A DNA stretch of 64,000 nt, from positions 124,001 through 188,000 of the forward strand of contig JAJTTP010000028.1 in assembly GCA_023313575.1 (NCBI GenBank). Reading direction: 5' to 3'. The notes beneath the pieces were generated by a model. That model did no database searches. It was not told where the DNA came from and saw only the letters and a program-made list of their open reading frames with translations. Source of the DNA: Eutypella sp. D-1. Taxonomy: Eukaryota; Ascomycota; Sordariomycetes; Xylariales; Diatrypaceae. Of this stretch, positions 25,001 to 36,261 are shown piece by piece. The translations under genes and the position numbers were made by a program. Position 1 is the first letter of the stretch. The number at the start of each line of letters is the position of its first letter.

Positions 25001-28000
25001 TTTTAAATTTTAACTAATTTTTAAGTTTTTTCGGTATTACCCGTTCGATAATCGCGGCGTAATCGGGTAATAACTTTTTTATAATTTTTATTCCATTAAA
25101 TAATATGCCGACCGCGGTTATATATTAATTTACCCGTGGCTTTTATAACCCGTTTTAATATTTTTAATAAAACGTTAATAAATATTTTCATTTTTACTTT
25201 AAATATCGGGTTTATTTAAAAAAAAAGGTTATTAAGGTCCTATTTTTAATATAAATATACCAGTTAAAAAAAACGTAACCGGGCTTTTTTAAAAAAATTC
25301 AGTTTAACGCGTAATAATTTTTCGGGGGGGTTTACCGGTATCTCGGTTATTATAATATAATAATCGGAGCCGGTATATAAAATATTATTAACTGCCGCCA
25401 TTACCCGTAAAATATTTAATAATGCTATGTTTAACGTATTACTTATTATATAAATAAAAGCTTTTAAATTAAAGATATTTAATAATTATGCCTTTATTTA
25501 TTTTATTACTTTAATACTTGGTCTTTTATAACGGTAATAACTTAATTATTATGTTTAATATACCGTATTACAATTTTCTCCGACGTACCGTTTATTAAAT
25601 AGCTTTTAATTTTCGAAAAACGTAAAAAATAAATAAAGGTTTATTTAATCGATATAAATATTAACTATTTCGACGTTATTAATTTTTATTACGTATGCGT
25701 TTAAAAAAATAAAAAGGTAAAATTACGTAATTTATATATTAAAATTTTATCGTACGTATATAAACATGTATAATATTTAAAAAACCCAATTTTCCGTAAA
25801 AAAGAATTATTATATTTTAAATAAGTTTTAATTAATTTTTTATTATCGGCTATTTTAATTTACGTTTATAATTTTTATATTAAAATAATATCGGCTTTAG
25901 CTTTAATTACCGTATTTAAAATAATATTATATATTACCGGTCATTTATAAATATTAACTTAAATAATATAAAAATATTTTCCTTATCCGTAAATATTACG
26001 CCGTAAATAATAACTTATAGCTTTTATTAATCCCCGGTTTTTTTTTACTTTATAAACCGTAATAAACGCGGGTATTAAAAAATATTATTAATTTAAACCG
26101 TAAGTTTATTATATTTGTTTTCCTTAATATTTATTTAATAAAAGTTATTTTCCGTATCCCGGAAATAAATACGGCCGTATCGGGCTATTAATTTTTATCC
26201 CGGCGGAAAGCCGTTTTTATGCCACGTTATAAGTTTTTCCGTTATCCGTATAAACGTTTCCGGGTTATAGCTAAATTTTAAACTTTTTATTTTATCCGGG
26301 GAAGCTTTATTTTTATCCTTAAAGTCCGATTTAAATTTATAATCAGGTTAGCCGATATTTAAATAATATTCTTTTTAATCGGCATTTATCGGGTTATCGT
26401 TTTCGAAATAAATTAAAAAATAAGATTTTAACCGTTATAAAAAAAATTAAAATTAAAACTAAAACGTTCGGGGTTTTAAAGTTAAAGTAATAATAATTAT
26501 TTTAAATTTTTTAAATATTTACATAAATATTTTAAAAAATCTTTATATTTATTAAACTGTTAAATTTCGATCTTTTATTAAAATATTAATAGCTGCGGTT
26601 AAAATCTTTTTTATCGTTATTATTTAAATAACTTTTAAGTATTATCGTTAACTTAATTATTTAATAAATATAAAATAAACGCGGGTAAATTTAATAATTT
26701 ACCCGTTCTTTTTAATAAAATAGGTAAAATAAGAAAAATCGTTATAAATATAAAAGTTATTATAATTAAGGCATTTAAAATAGGTTTAATATATTTTTAA
26801 ATCGTTATAAATTTCCCGGCTATACCGTTTATATTTTTTAAATTTATTATAATTACGTTTATTATAAAAATTTAAATAACGGCTATATTATATAATTTTC
26901 GGGGTCCTTTTTTAAAATTTAACCGGTTTAAAATCGAAAACTTTAAAGTTTTTAACTTTATAAAAAAAAGTTATTACTTATTTTTAAAACGGGGATTTTA
27001 ATACGATATAATTAATTTTATAAAAATTAATAAGTTTTAAACCGGATTATATAATAATTTCGTATTAAATAACTTTATCGATTAATTTTAACCCGTTACC
27101 GGTATAAAAAGTTTCGGGTACTTTTTATAAAATATATAAAAACCATTATTTAAATTTTTTAAAACGTATACCCGTTTCGTTTATAATAATAAAACGGTTT
27201 TATACGTATTAACGGGTTATCTCGTTTTTAACGGTAAACGTTTAACTTATTTTAATTTTTTACGTTTTTATAATTTTTATTAAATTAACGTTTAAAAGTT
27301 TTATTATAACCATTTTAATATTTATTAATTTAAATATTACCTATTTATAATTATTTTTTAATTTAAAAAAAAACGGCGGTTTAAATATTAATTAAAATCC
27401 TTTTTAATTTAAACTTTTTAATTAAAAAGGGGTAAAACTATTTTTACTTCCGTTTAATACGTTAATTATTATTATTATTTTTAACGTTATTACATTTTCC
27501 GTAATTGGATTAAAATATAGTTTTTTTTTATTAACCCCGTTATTACCGTTATATTTATATATGATATTTTCGGTACCGGTTAAATTAATTAGGCAGGCCG
27601 TAATAATTTACCGCCGTAATTATTAATTAAGGCCTTAATAAATAATTTTTATCGGGGGGTATTAATAAAAAAGGTAAAAGGTAAAGCATGTTAAAATTAA
27701 GTAAAATTATTAAGTTTTTATATTCCGTATTTTTTAATGTTAATAATATTAATAATAGTAATAACGTAACCGGTAAACTCGGGGTTTAAGATATTTACGA
27801 TTTTAGCCATTATTTTTTTTATTAGTTTACGGGATATTACGGCTTATATTAAATATGCTTTTATATTATATTTTTTAAAACTAATGTTTAAATAAAAGGA
27901 TAAAATAAATAAAACGTTAAATTTTGCCTTTATTATTATTTTTTCTTTTTCCCGTAACGCGCAAATTAAAAAAAGTATAAAATTATTTAACGCGTTTTTC

Positions 28001-28378
28001 GGGGTTTTTAAAATAAAAAGGACCGGTTTTAAAGGTTTATTAATTTTATACCTTTTAAGTTAAGCTTTAAGTTCGTATATACCCGTGCCTGTTTTTTTAT
28101 TCAAAACGGGCGTAAGTACGGGTTTTAGCGGTATTATTACCGTAAAAGCGGTATTACAAATACAAATAGTTATCGCGGGTATTTTAAAGGTAAGGCGTTT
28201 TATGCTTTGCTACGGGGAAATTTAAGGTTAAAAGGGCGGCGGTTTAATTATTTTTAATATTTACGGGTATATTTAATTTAAAAGCACGGGGTAAATAAGG
28301 CTTACGATATAAAAGTTTTATATATAAGTGAAAGTTTTAGTAATGGTTAAGGTAAGAAAAGTAAAAGGGAAAAGGATG
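22031..28378 (-). mobile_element. LINE copy L7, full length (about 6.3 kb), minus strand, RIP-mutated
   Basis: Runs from the reversed 3' tail (AATGATAATGATGATGTATT, 22,038 onwards) through the ORF2 region (about 22,200-25,575) and ORF1 region (about 25,600-28,250) to the 5' end GGGAAAAGGATG at 28,367-28,378, the reverse complement of the start of L4. It serves as the best internal reference for the family's 5' half. No open frame remains. Confidence 0.8.
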
Positions 28379-29995
28379 TTAAAATAGTTATAATAAAGCT
28401 TTTAAGCCTTAATTTAATAAAAGTTATAAAAACGTAAAATATTAAAATAAATTAAACGTTTACCGTTAAAAACGAAATAACTTATTAATATATAATAATA
28501 ATGATAATGATAATAATTTATTTTACGTCCAAAGTGGACCAGTTATTTAAATATAAATATAAGCTTATTATATAAATTAATATGGTCCGTATTATATAAT
28601 ATATAAAACGGCGGAAATAAAGCCCGGCAGTTATTAATAGCTATTAAGGCCTGTATTAACGTGTTACGGTTAATAAAGGAAAAAGGTTATTTAAATAATA
28701 CCGTATAGCTTATAACGGTAATACCTATTAAATCGGGGTAATATAAAAAGGAAAATCGTAATAAAATAAGCTTAATTAAAACGTTAATTAACCGGGGTTA
28801 TTAATTAACGCTAATTAATAAATTAAGGTTACGTATTAATATATATTAAGATCTTATTTACGGCCGTATAGCTTTAACGGATAAGTGCTAATAATTACGG
28901 TTAAATAACGTAATATAATAAACGCGTATCGCGGTCGTAGCTTAATTATAAAGTATCGGCCCGGTAAACTAGGCGCATTTAAGTAATAAAACCGATATCG
29001 TAACGGGGTTAAAGCTTTAACGCCGCCGCGGGGGGGAAAATAAAGTAACGGTAAAAAGTGTCGGTTAATCGGGCCGTTACCGGACCGGAAAAATAAATCG
29101 GTAATTAACAGTAATTAACGGAATTGCGTTAATTTTATACCGGCCGGAAAAGCCAGAAAGTTAAAATTTATTTAAAAAAATAAATCCCGGTTAATTATGC
29201 CGGCCCGGTAAGGCCGGAAAAATGGGCTTAAAAAATAAGCCCGATTTATTACCCGCGGGAAAAAGCGGGGCTGGTAATAAAACCGTTTCGTTGCTTTAAA
29301 AAAACAAATATACGTTTAAAAAAATCTAAATAATAATTTTTATATATCCTTTACAAAATACTTAAAATATTATATATAAAAAAGGGGTAAAACCGGTAAA
29401 TAATATTATTTAATAAAAGAAATTGTCGTAAAATTTAATTTAAGACCTATTAACTTTTAAAAAATTAACTATTTTATATTAAAGGTTTTATTATAGAAAT
29501 AAATAATTATTTTCCTTTATAAAGTTAAAGGTTTTAAATTTTTCGACTTTAAATTAATTAGGTTTTTTAAAAGAAAACCGGAAAATTATATAATACGATT
29601 ATTATTTAAGTTTTTATAATAACCGTAATTATAATAAAGTTTAAAAAATATAAACGGTATAACCGGGAAATTTATAATAACCCGGGAATATATTAAGCTT
29701 ATTTTAAATACTTTAATTATAAAAGCTGTTATACTTTCGATAACTTATTATGCCTTACCCGCTTTATTAAAAAAATAAATAAATTATTAACCTTATTTAC
29801 GCTTATTTTTATTCCATTAAATAATTAAGCAAATAATAATATTTAAAAGTAATATAAATAATAACGGTAATAAGTAAAAAGCTTAATGCCGTAGTTATTA
29901 TTATTAACATTTTAATAAAAAATCGAGCTTTAACGGCTTAACGGGCTTAAAGCCTTTTTAAAGCATTAATAAAAATATTTAAAAAACTATAAATA
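28379..29995 (+). mobile_element. LINE ORF1-region fragments (plus strand) carrying SINE S3
   Basis: The piece at 28,379-28,492 is the reverse complement of part of L7 near 27,205-27,330, and the piece at 29,301-29,995 aligns with L4 near 12,130-12,900 (shared block AAACGGTATAACCGGGA). They look like one plus-strand ORF1 fragment split by SINE S3. Both are RIP-mutated. Confidence 0.65.
28493..29300 (-). mobile_element. SINE copy S3, RIP-mutated, head missing
   Basis: Aligns with the intact SINE S2 in the same orientation, from the ATAATGATAATGATAATAAT tail through the body to the CCCGCGGGAAAAAGCGGGG-type block near 29,260-29,280. The tRNA-like head is absent, so the copy is 5'-truncated. C-to-T and G-to-A differences from S2 are abundant. 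Confidence 0.75.
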
Positions 29996-30934
29996 ATAAT
30001 AATAATAATGATAATAATGATGATAATTTATTTTACGTTTAAAGTGGACCAGCGATTTAAATATAAATATAAACTTATTATATAAATTAATATAATCCGT
30101 ATTATATAATATATAAAACGGTAAAAATAAAGCCCGGTAATTAGTTATAGTTATTATAACCGTTATTAACTATTAAAACCCGTATTAATATATTACGGCT
30201 AATAAAGAAAAAAGCTATTTAAATAAGCCGTATAACTTATAACGGCGGTATTTATTAAATTAAAATAACGCGAAAAAAATTATAATAAGGTAAATTTTAA
30301 TTAAAACATTAATTAACCCGGGTTATTAATTAATATTAATTAATAAATTAAAATTATATATTAATATATATTAAAATTTTATTTATAACCGCGTAATTTT
30401 AATAAATAGATATTAATAATTGCGGTTAAATAATACGGTACGATAAAGCGTATATCGTAAACGTAATTAACTTATAAAATATCGGCCCGGTAAACCGGGC
30501 GCATAAAATTAATACCGGTAACGGGCCGGTAAATAAAACCGATTTTGTAACGGGGTTAAAGCTTTAATACCGTAAAAAAAAATGGGGTAACGGTAAAAGT
30601 ATTAATTAATCGGGCTATTACCGGACCGGAAAAATAAATCGGTAATTAACGGTAATTAACGGAATTACGTTAATTTTATGCCGGCCGGAAAAACCGGAAG
30701 GTTAAAATTTATTTAAAAAAATAAGTCCCGGTTAATTATACCGGCCCGGTAAAGCCGGAAAAAAAAAAAGGTTTTAGTAAAGCCGGAAAAGGTGGGCCCG
30801 GGAAATAAACCCGATTTATTACCCGCGGGAAAAAGCGGGGCTGGCGGTAAAACCGCTTTAATTATTAAAAGATTCGAACTTTTTTTTTAAAAAAAGGAGC
30901 AGTTTAAATGCGTAGCCACTGCATTAAATAGCCT
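29996..30934 (-). mobile_element. SINE copy S4, RIP-mutated, with tRNA-like head
   Basis: Full-length relative of S2. It has a reversed tail (ATAATAATGATGATAATTTA, about 30,009), a body, and a tRNA-like head at about 30,850-30,934 that keeps GCGTAGCCACTGCA. A roughly 50-bp internal stretch near 30,740-30,790 (repeating GCCGGAAAA units) is shared with S1 and S3 but not with S2, so there may be two subfamilies. Confidence 0.75.
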
Positions 30935-30938
30935 TAAT

Positions 30939-31560
30939 AATAATAATATGGTTTACGGTTTCCGGGTTTAAATTATTTACGATTTTAAGTATTACTTTTT
31001 TTATTAATTTACGGGATATTTTTATTTATATTACGTATGTTTTTATTATAATTTTTAACGTTTATATTTAAATATGCGCATAAAATAAATAAAATATCGA
31101 ATTTTAGTTTTATTATTGCTTTTCTTTCCCGTAATATGCGGACCGAAAAAAGTATAAAGTTATTTAACGCATTTTTCGGGGCTTTTAAAATAAAAAGGAC
31201 CGGTTATAAAGGTTTATTAATTTTATGCCTTTTAAATATAGTTTTTAATTTATATATATTTATACCGGCTTTTTTTTAATTAAAAACGGGCACGGGTTAT
31301 AATGTTATTATTATAAGGACGGTATCGTAAATACGGATAATTATCGTAAATGTTTTAAAAATAAAACGTTTAATTTTTTATTTTAAAAAAGTTTAAAGTT
31401 AAAAAGGCGGCGGTTTTATTATTTTTAATATTTATAAATGTATTTAATTTAAAGGTATAAATAAATAAAGATTACGATATAAATAAGTTATATATGTATA
31501 AAAGTTTTAATAATAATTAAAGTAAAAAAGTAAGAAAAAGAAAATTTAATTTTTTTTATA
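30939..31560 (-). mobile_element. LINE 5'-end fragment (minus strand), RIP-mutated
   Basis: Aligns with about 27,770-28,378 of copy L7: the same GTTTACGGGATATT... and AAAAAGGACCGGTT blocks, ending at a family 5' end near 31,545. Only the ORF1/5' region is present, the opposite of normal LINE 5' truncation, so a later rearrangement or insertion removed the rest. Confidence 0.65.
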
Positions 31561-33469
31561 TTATAATATGCGGTACTTTTTTGGTTTAATATTTTATATA
31601 AAAATTTACTTATTTTAACTACCGTAACTACCGTAACGTCTTATAAAGGAATAACCCCCGAGCCCCTTAAGCTTAAAGGGCTACCAGCTGGCGCCCGGTC
31701 TCCGACCGGCAGCCAGCTGCCACTAGCTAGTATATAAGGCCTACCGGCCTTAGCCGTACTTAGGCCCACCAGATAAAAGTATTTAATTACACTTACTTTT
31801 TAAAATCACCTACTATTACCAGGCTATCATGTTACGACGCCCACAGCCATTTAACTCCTTACACGTCTTCGCCGTATAATTATAACGTTTTTATTATTTA
31901 CGATTAAATTACTTTAATCCGGTAACTATTATAAATTAATTAATTTTAACCTTTTGTTTTAAATACGTTATACCGTTTTTACCGCGTTATTATAACGGTA
32001 TCGGCGTGAATAATATATAGTTTCGGTTAAATATAAACGAAAAAAAAACCATATAAATAAAAGCCCGGTAATTAACCCGATTAATTATAATTATTAAGTA
32101 AAACCCTTTTTTAATTAATATCGGCATAATTTTAACGTTATTATATAATGTTTTTATTATATCTTTTATTTATAATAAAGCTTTCACGGTTATATAAACG
32201 GAAAGACACGTTTTTAATTCGTTATTTCGGTTTTAATATATAATTAACCGTTATTTAAACGTAACGTTATCGTTTTATTATTATTATAATTAATTTATTA
32301 TTAAAAACAGGATTAATTATTTAAAAACTTAAAATAATAAAAGCATTTCGGCGAAACCGTAATTAATACGGGGCGGTAATTATTATTTTATATAATTAAA
32401 TTTAAAAGTAATAAAATTATATTAATAACGTATTTACGTTATTAAATAATATAATTATTAACGCCTTTTTTTTACTTTAATAAATATATTAAAGTTTTAA
32501 TTATTAAACGTAAAATTAAAAAATTATTAAAAGATTTAAACTTTTTTTCCCTTACCTTTATTATAAAGCGAAAAAAAAGCATTAAGCACTTAACCATATT
32601 ATTAAGTGATTACATATAAAATATATATAATATAATATATGTAAAATAATATTACATAATATAATAAAAGTAATATGATTTATATAAATTTTATTGTATT
32701 ATAGTTTTTTAATATATAATATTAAATAATTTATAAAGATAAAAGTAATATAAATAGTATTACTTTTAAAAAAATATATATTTACCTTTTCGTATTACAT
32801 ATTTATATATAAATATAAACTTATTAAATGCTTTTTATTAAAATATAACGAATGGTTTAAAATTAAACTTTACCTTTATATAAAAAGTACTTTAAATGGT
32901 CAAATAAAAAATAAATGGTTTTTATTTATTAATTAAAATATATATAGTAATATAATAATTTAAAATATACCTGTTATTATTGCCTTTTTACAATATAAGC
33001 TTAATAATATTAAATACGTTATAATAATAAATAAAACCTTTGTTTTACATTTTATGTACTTAATATATTATTTATTATATAATATATTATATATTTATTT
33101 TAAGTTTTAATTAAAATCCTTAATATTTTAATTATTTTAATAACTAATTAAAAGTTTTTAACTATTTTAAATTAAAAGGTTTAATTAAGTAAACTAAAGA
33201 TTTTAATTATTAATTTAATTATTAATTATTAAATCATAACCTTATAAATCGCTTTAATATGAGTCGCGTTTTAATAAATTATTATATTATAAATTATATT
33301 ATAATACACCTTTTTATATTAAAACGCTTTATAATAAGACGCCTTATATTTAAACACTTTCTATTAAAACGCTTAATAATTAATCGACTTAAAAAAAGGA
33401 TTAAATTCGTGTTATTTAAATTTATATATACTTATATTAACTTTTTAACGTGAATTAATAATAAATACG
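31561..33469. other. Unassigned AT-rich sequence with a small GC island
   Basis: 31,655-31,870 keeps C's and normal composition, with a TATATAAGG box near 31,731 and a strong hairpin at 31,686-31,718. It could be an LTR-like or other element end, but no terminal TG...CA pair could be confirmed. 31,870-32,580 shows RIP-type composition without a match to the LINE or SINE. 32,580-33,460 is extremely AT-rich with almost no C or G and is not RIP-like (CG pairs are also missing). A 64-codon frame at 33,259-33,453 is Ile/Leu/Lys/Arg-rich low-complexity noise. No gene seen. Confidence 0.5.
31686..31718. repeat. Inverted repeat (hairpin) in GC island
   Basis: AGCTGGC (31,686-31,692) and CCGGT (31,695-31,699) pair with ACCGG (31,705-31,709) and GCCAGCT (31,712-31,718) around a 5-base loop, with one 2-base mismatch bulge. 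It is the only strong hairpin noticed in the left third of the window. Function unknown. Confidence 0.7.
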
Positions 33470-33745
33470 GGTTAATATAATAATACTATTATAATAACGG
33501 CGTTATACATATAAATAATTATTACGGAAATTTTAAAAGTAAAACGGTTAATATTTTACCGTAAAAAGTTTAAAAATAAAAACGCGGCGGTTTTACTATT
33601 TTTAATACTTATAAATATATTTTAATTTAAAGATATAAAATAAATAAAGTTTATAATATAAAAATATATATATATAAATAAAAGTTTTAATAATATTTAA
33701 AGTGGGATAAAGAAAAAGAAAAAAGATATTGCTTATAATATAATA
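33470..33745 (-). mobile_element. LINE 5'-end fragment, border of RIP block
   Basis: Matches the 5' end of L7 and of the 30,939-31,560 fragment (shared GGCGGTTTTA.TATTTTTAATA blocks and the AAAGAAAAAGAAAA end near 33,708-33,725). Beyond it the composition becomes normal, so this is the last recognisable repeat before gene space. Confidence 0.6.
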
Positions 33746-34351
33746 TAATAACCTAAAGCACTTGATTTTTTAATATTACCAGACGTGATCACCTTATTGC
33801 TTAAATCTCCATAGCACTCCTGCTAACATAAACCCATCGCTTGGACTTATTGTTAAGGAAAGACCAGCCGATTACAATTTAGCTATTAATTTTGGCCTAA
33901 AAAACAACGATGAGAGGAAATCGTGGTCTCTACCACGATTGCCGTACAATTAAGTACCGTACCTGACTGTCTGATTGCCAAAACCTTATCCTCATTGCTT
34001 TTCTTCAATATGTATACTTCCAGTCAGGGTCCAACTGCTCCGTAATCAGAAAGACATAAGACCTGCAATTAGCCTCATTTCGGTCACTTCGCGGCTGTTT
34101 TTCATGTTGAATGAAGCCCTAATTATTTTATCTGCGACTTCCTAGGTTTCCCCGTAAAAATGGATCACTCGATCCCTTACCGAGTAATACTGCCCTTATG
34201 ATGTGCATGTCGTATCTTAAAGATAGACTGTAATCCTTTGGAGTCTCATTTCAGTACAGTGCTTTCTAACATGCGTTTCGATTAGATTGAATTGCCGCTG
34301 GAATTCAAAATAGAATCCAAGATCTGCTAATAGGGAAGTCGACGACGGCAA
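33746..34351. other. Intergenic region, no gene seen
   Basis: Normal-composition sequence with stops in all frames. It serves as the 3' flank of the minus-strand membrane-protein gene. No RNA gene or repeat recognised. Confidence 0.6.
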
Positions 34352-35661
34352 TTATTCGGCTTTAATCGCCAGCTTCGATAATCCTTGCGAGTCGCGAATA
34401 GTTTCGGCGTTTGCCCAGAAATCTTTCTCTGCGTTCTTAATTCTCATACCACCAGGGAAGAAGACGGGGACTAAAGAAGACCCCACGAGCGGGTATCGTT
34501 CTTCTGTCCTCCGCAATACCTTGGATACAGTGATATCTGCGATACTGTCAATTTTATTCAGGTGAATGCCAAAAGCGCCTGGATCCCTAGGTGTCCCAGC
34601 AACGACCAGGTTGTGGATCATGCCGACTAGGCCGACAGCAAGAAGATCTAGAGAAATGTTAGCAACTGTGTCTTGCCACAACTGTCTGCCACAACACATG
34701 GCTTATGATCAACACTAACACCAAGAATCTATACTCAGTCCCGCAACGGAGACCAAAAGAATGAGCCAAACAATAGCCATAACGAATAGAAACAGCCTAG
34801 TTAGAGCGGAAGACCTGGGTTTCCAAGTGTTTCCAGCGAGTATCTCGAGATCCAGACCGTGGACGTTGCCCAGGACCACAATTACGTGGCGGCTGCCGTT
34901 TCCCTGGGTGAAGCTTGCAGTCCACCCCCCGCCTGTCGGGCAGGCCCATTTCTCCTCACGCCATTGGAAAAGAGCGCCTTGGAGTAGAGACAATATGGTA
35001 CCGGCAATTGTGATCATAATGGGTGCCCAGTCACTATATGTGGCTACCGGGACTGCGGAGATTGCGACCTGGATGAGGATAACGGCGAAACCGCTATACC
35101 AAACCCAATCTCTCGTGGGCACACCAGGCTTGTGCTTGCCGTCGACTTGGAATACTGTGACACGAAGCGCTTCGTAACCGGGTGCATTTTTATCAAACTT
35201 GCGTGTTCCCTTCATTAAGGAATGCTCCAAGTCGCGCAGAAACCTGCCGATGATCCACGACTGGTTGGTCCTGATGTGGCCACTTTTCGCGCCTACAACC
35301 ATGACGGGGTAGTCAGGCCGGGGCATGAGCTGGCCGTCTTTGGTCTACTTTCAACAGAGCGCTCTCGCAGACATACGGATTCCAGCGTCTTGCACATACC
35401 TCCGAAAGCCGCAACAAGGGCATTAACAGCATACCCTACCCATCCGTACGAAAACACAACTGGCGTAAGTTTCTCTCCGCATAGTTGAGCCAAAGCGCGC
35501 CAGACCACATCCGGTCCCAGGATCATCAGCAACGACAGGATATCACTAGGGTTTTGCCATTGGCTTTGGAAATCCGCAGTTGTGTCGCGAGCGAATATGG
35601 TGTTTTTGGAATGGCCGTACGAAGCCAGTTGGGAAGCGAACGATTTAATCATAGGTGACAT
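34352..35661 (-). CDS. Multi-pass membrane protein of unknown function, three exons, intact
   Basis: Predicted exons on the minus strand are 35,661-35,400, 35,337-34,720 and 34,647-34,352, totalling 1,176 nt (391 codons plus stop). Intron 1 (62 nt) has donor GTATGT and acceptor AAAG. Intron 2 (72 nt) has donor GTTAGT, a GCTAAC branch sequence and acceptor CTCTAG. Both splices restore one continuous frame, which supports the model; unspliced, it looks like three overlapping frames. The Met at 35,661 is preferred to an upstream one at 35,733 because the protein then starts right at the conserved-looking part. Hydrophobic segments include one in exon 1 (ILSLLMILGPDVVWRAL), two in the middle of exon 2 (around WYSGFAVILIQVAISAVP and IMITIAGTILSLLQ), one at the exon 2/3 boundary (LFLFVMAIVWLILLVSVAGL) and one at the start of exon 3. 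From memory of the family, similar proteins are common in Sordariomycetes and Eurotiomycetes genomes and have no assigned role. Confidence 0.85.
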
Positions 35662-36261
35662 TTTTCTGCTGATATGTATTCGTGGAGGTAATCTTGGTTG
35701 AACTTTGCTCGCAGCTGGATTGCGTTGTTTCACAATACCCGTTAGATTCTAAATACTATAAGCGCTCTTTCAGGGCTGGGGCTATGCTGATCTTATATAC
35801 ACAAAAGGGCGTAATTCCCCTATCATAACAAAGTGCGATAAACATAGCCTGCTTATAACATGTTGGACCTCTACGAAGTAACGAACGGGCGCCACCCTTA
35901 GATGATTTAAGCATCTGGGAAAATTGATCAGCATGTCAATTAGGCGCAAGCCGCGGCCCCCGGCCCTCACCGAAGTTATGTAAAACAAGACATCCGGTGT
36001 AGGGACATAATATGTTGCACAACCTAGGGACGGGGCGGTCGACCCCATCAATACAGCCAATAGCTGGCAATCGTAATGTGATATAGCCCCAAAATGCAGC
36101 CCCAAATGCAGATAACGATACAGTAAGACTTACATCAGAAACTCAGGTCGCCTCAGGTCGCCTCAGGTCGCCGTATCTCTTACTGTTGTGCTGGTTGTAT
36201 TGGACTCACTCTTTCCAGTAATGAAAACTTTCAGCCAATTAGTTTTACGGCTCTAAGTGTA
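35662..36261. other. Intergenic region between membrane-protein and HET genes
   Basis: 5' flank of the membrane-protein gene and 3' flank of the HET-ankyrin gene. It contains three tandem copies of a 10-bp unit (CTCAGGTCGC) at about 36,142-36,172. A 107-codon frame at 35,782-36,105 has no recognisable features and is not called. No other feature. Confidence 0.6.
36142..36172. repeat. Tandem 10-bp repeat, three copies
   Basis: CTCAGGTCGC is repeated three times without change, about 90 bp beyond the stop codon of the HET-ankyrin gene. Probably simple slippage. Confidence 0.8.

Larger units (their letters stand above)
1..33750. repeat. RIP-degraded AT-rich transposon block
   Basis: The whole stretch is very AT-rich, dominated by TTA/TAA/TAT words, while CG dinucleotides survive and CA/TG words are scarce. 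This is the pattern left by repeat-induced point mutation (CpA to TpA on either strand), known from Pezizomycotina. No long open frame survives except inside one GC-rich SINE. Cross-comparison within the window shows that nearly all of it is copies, in both orientations, of one LINE family and one SINE family; individual copies are listed separately. The block ends sharply near 33,750, where base composition returns to normal and genes start. Confidence 0.9.

Noticed and set aside
33259..33453. 64-codon frame in AT-rich DNA
   Set aside because: Ile/Leu/Lys/Arg/Phe low-complexity composition dictated by AT content; no motif.
34761..35177. 138-codon plus-strand frame opposite the membrane-protein gene
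   Set aside because: Shadow of exon 2; the spliced minus-strand gene gives a consistent 391-residue product.
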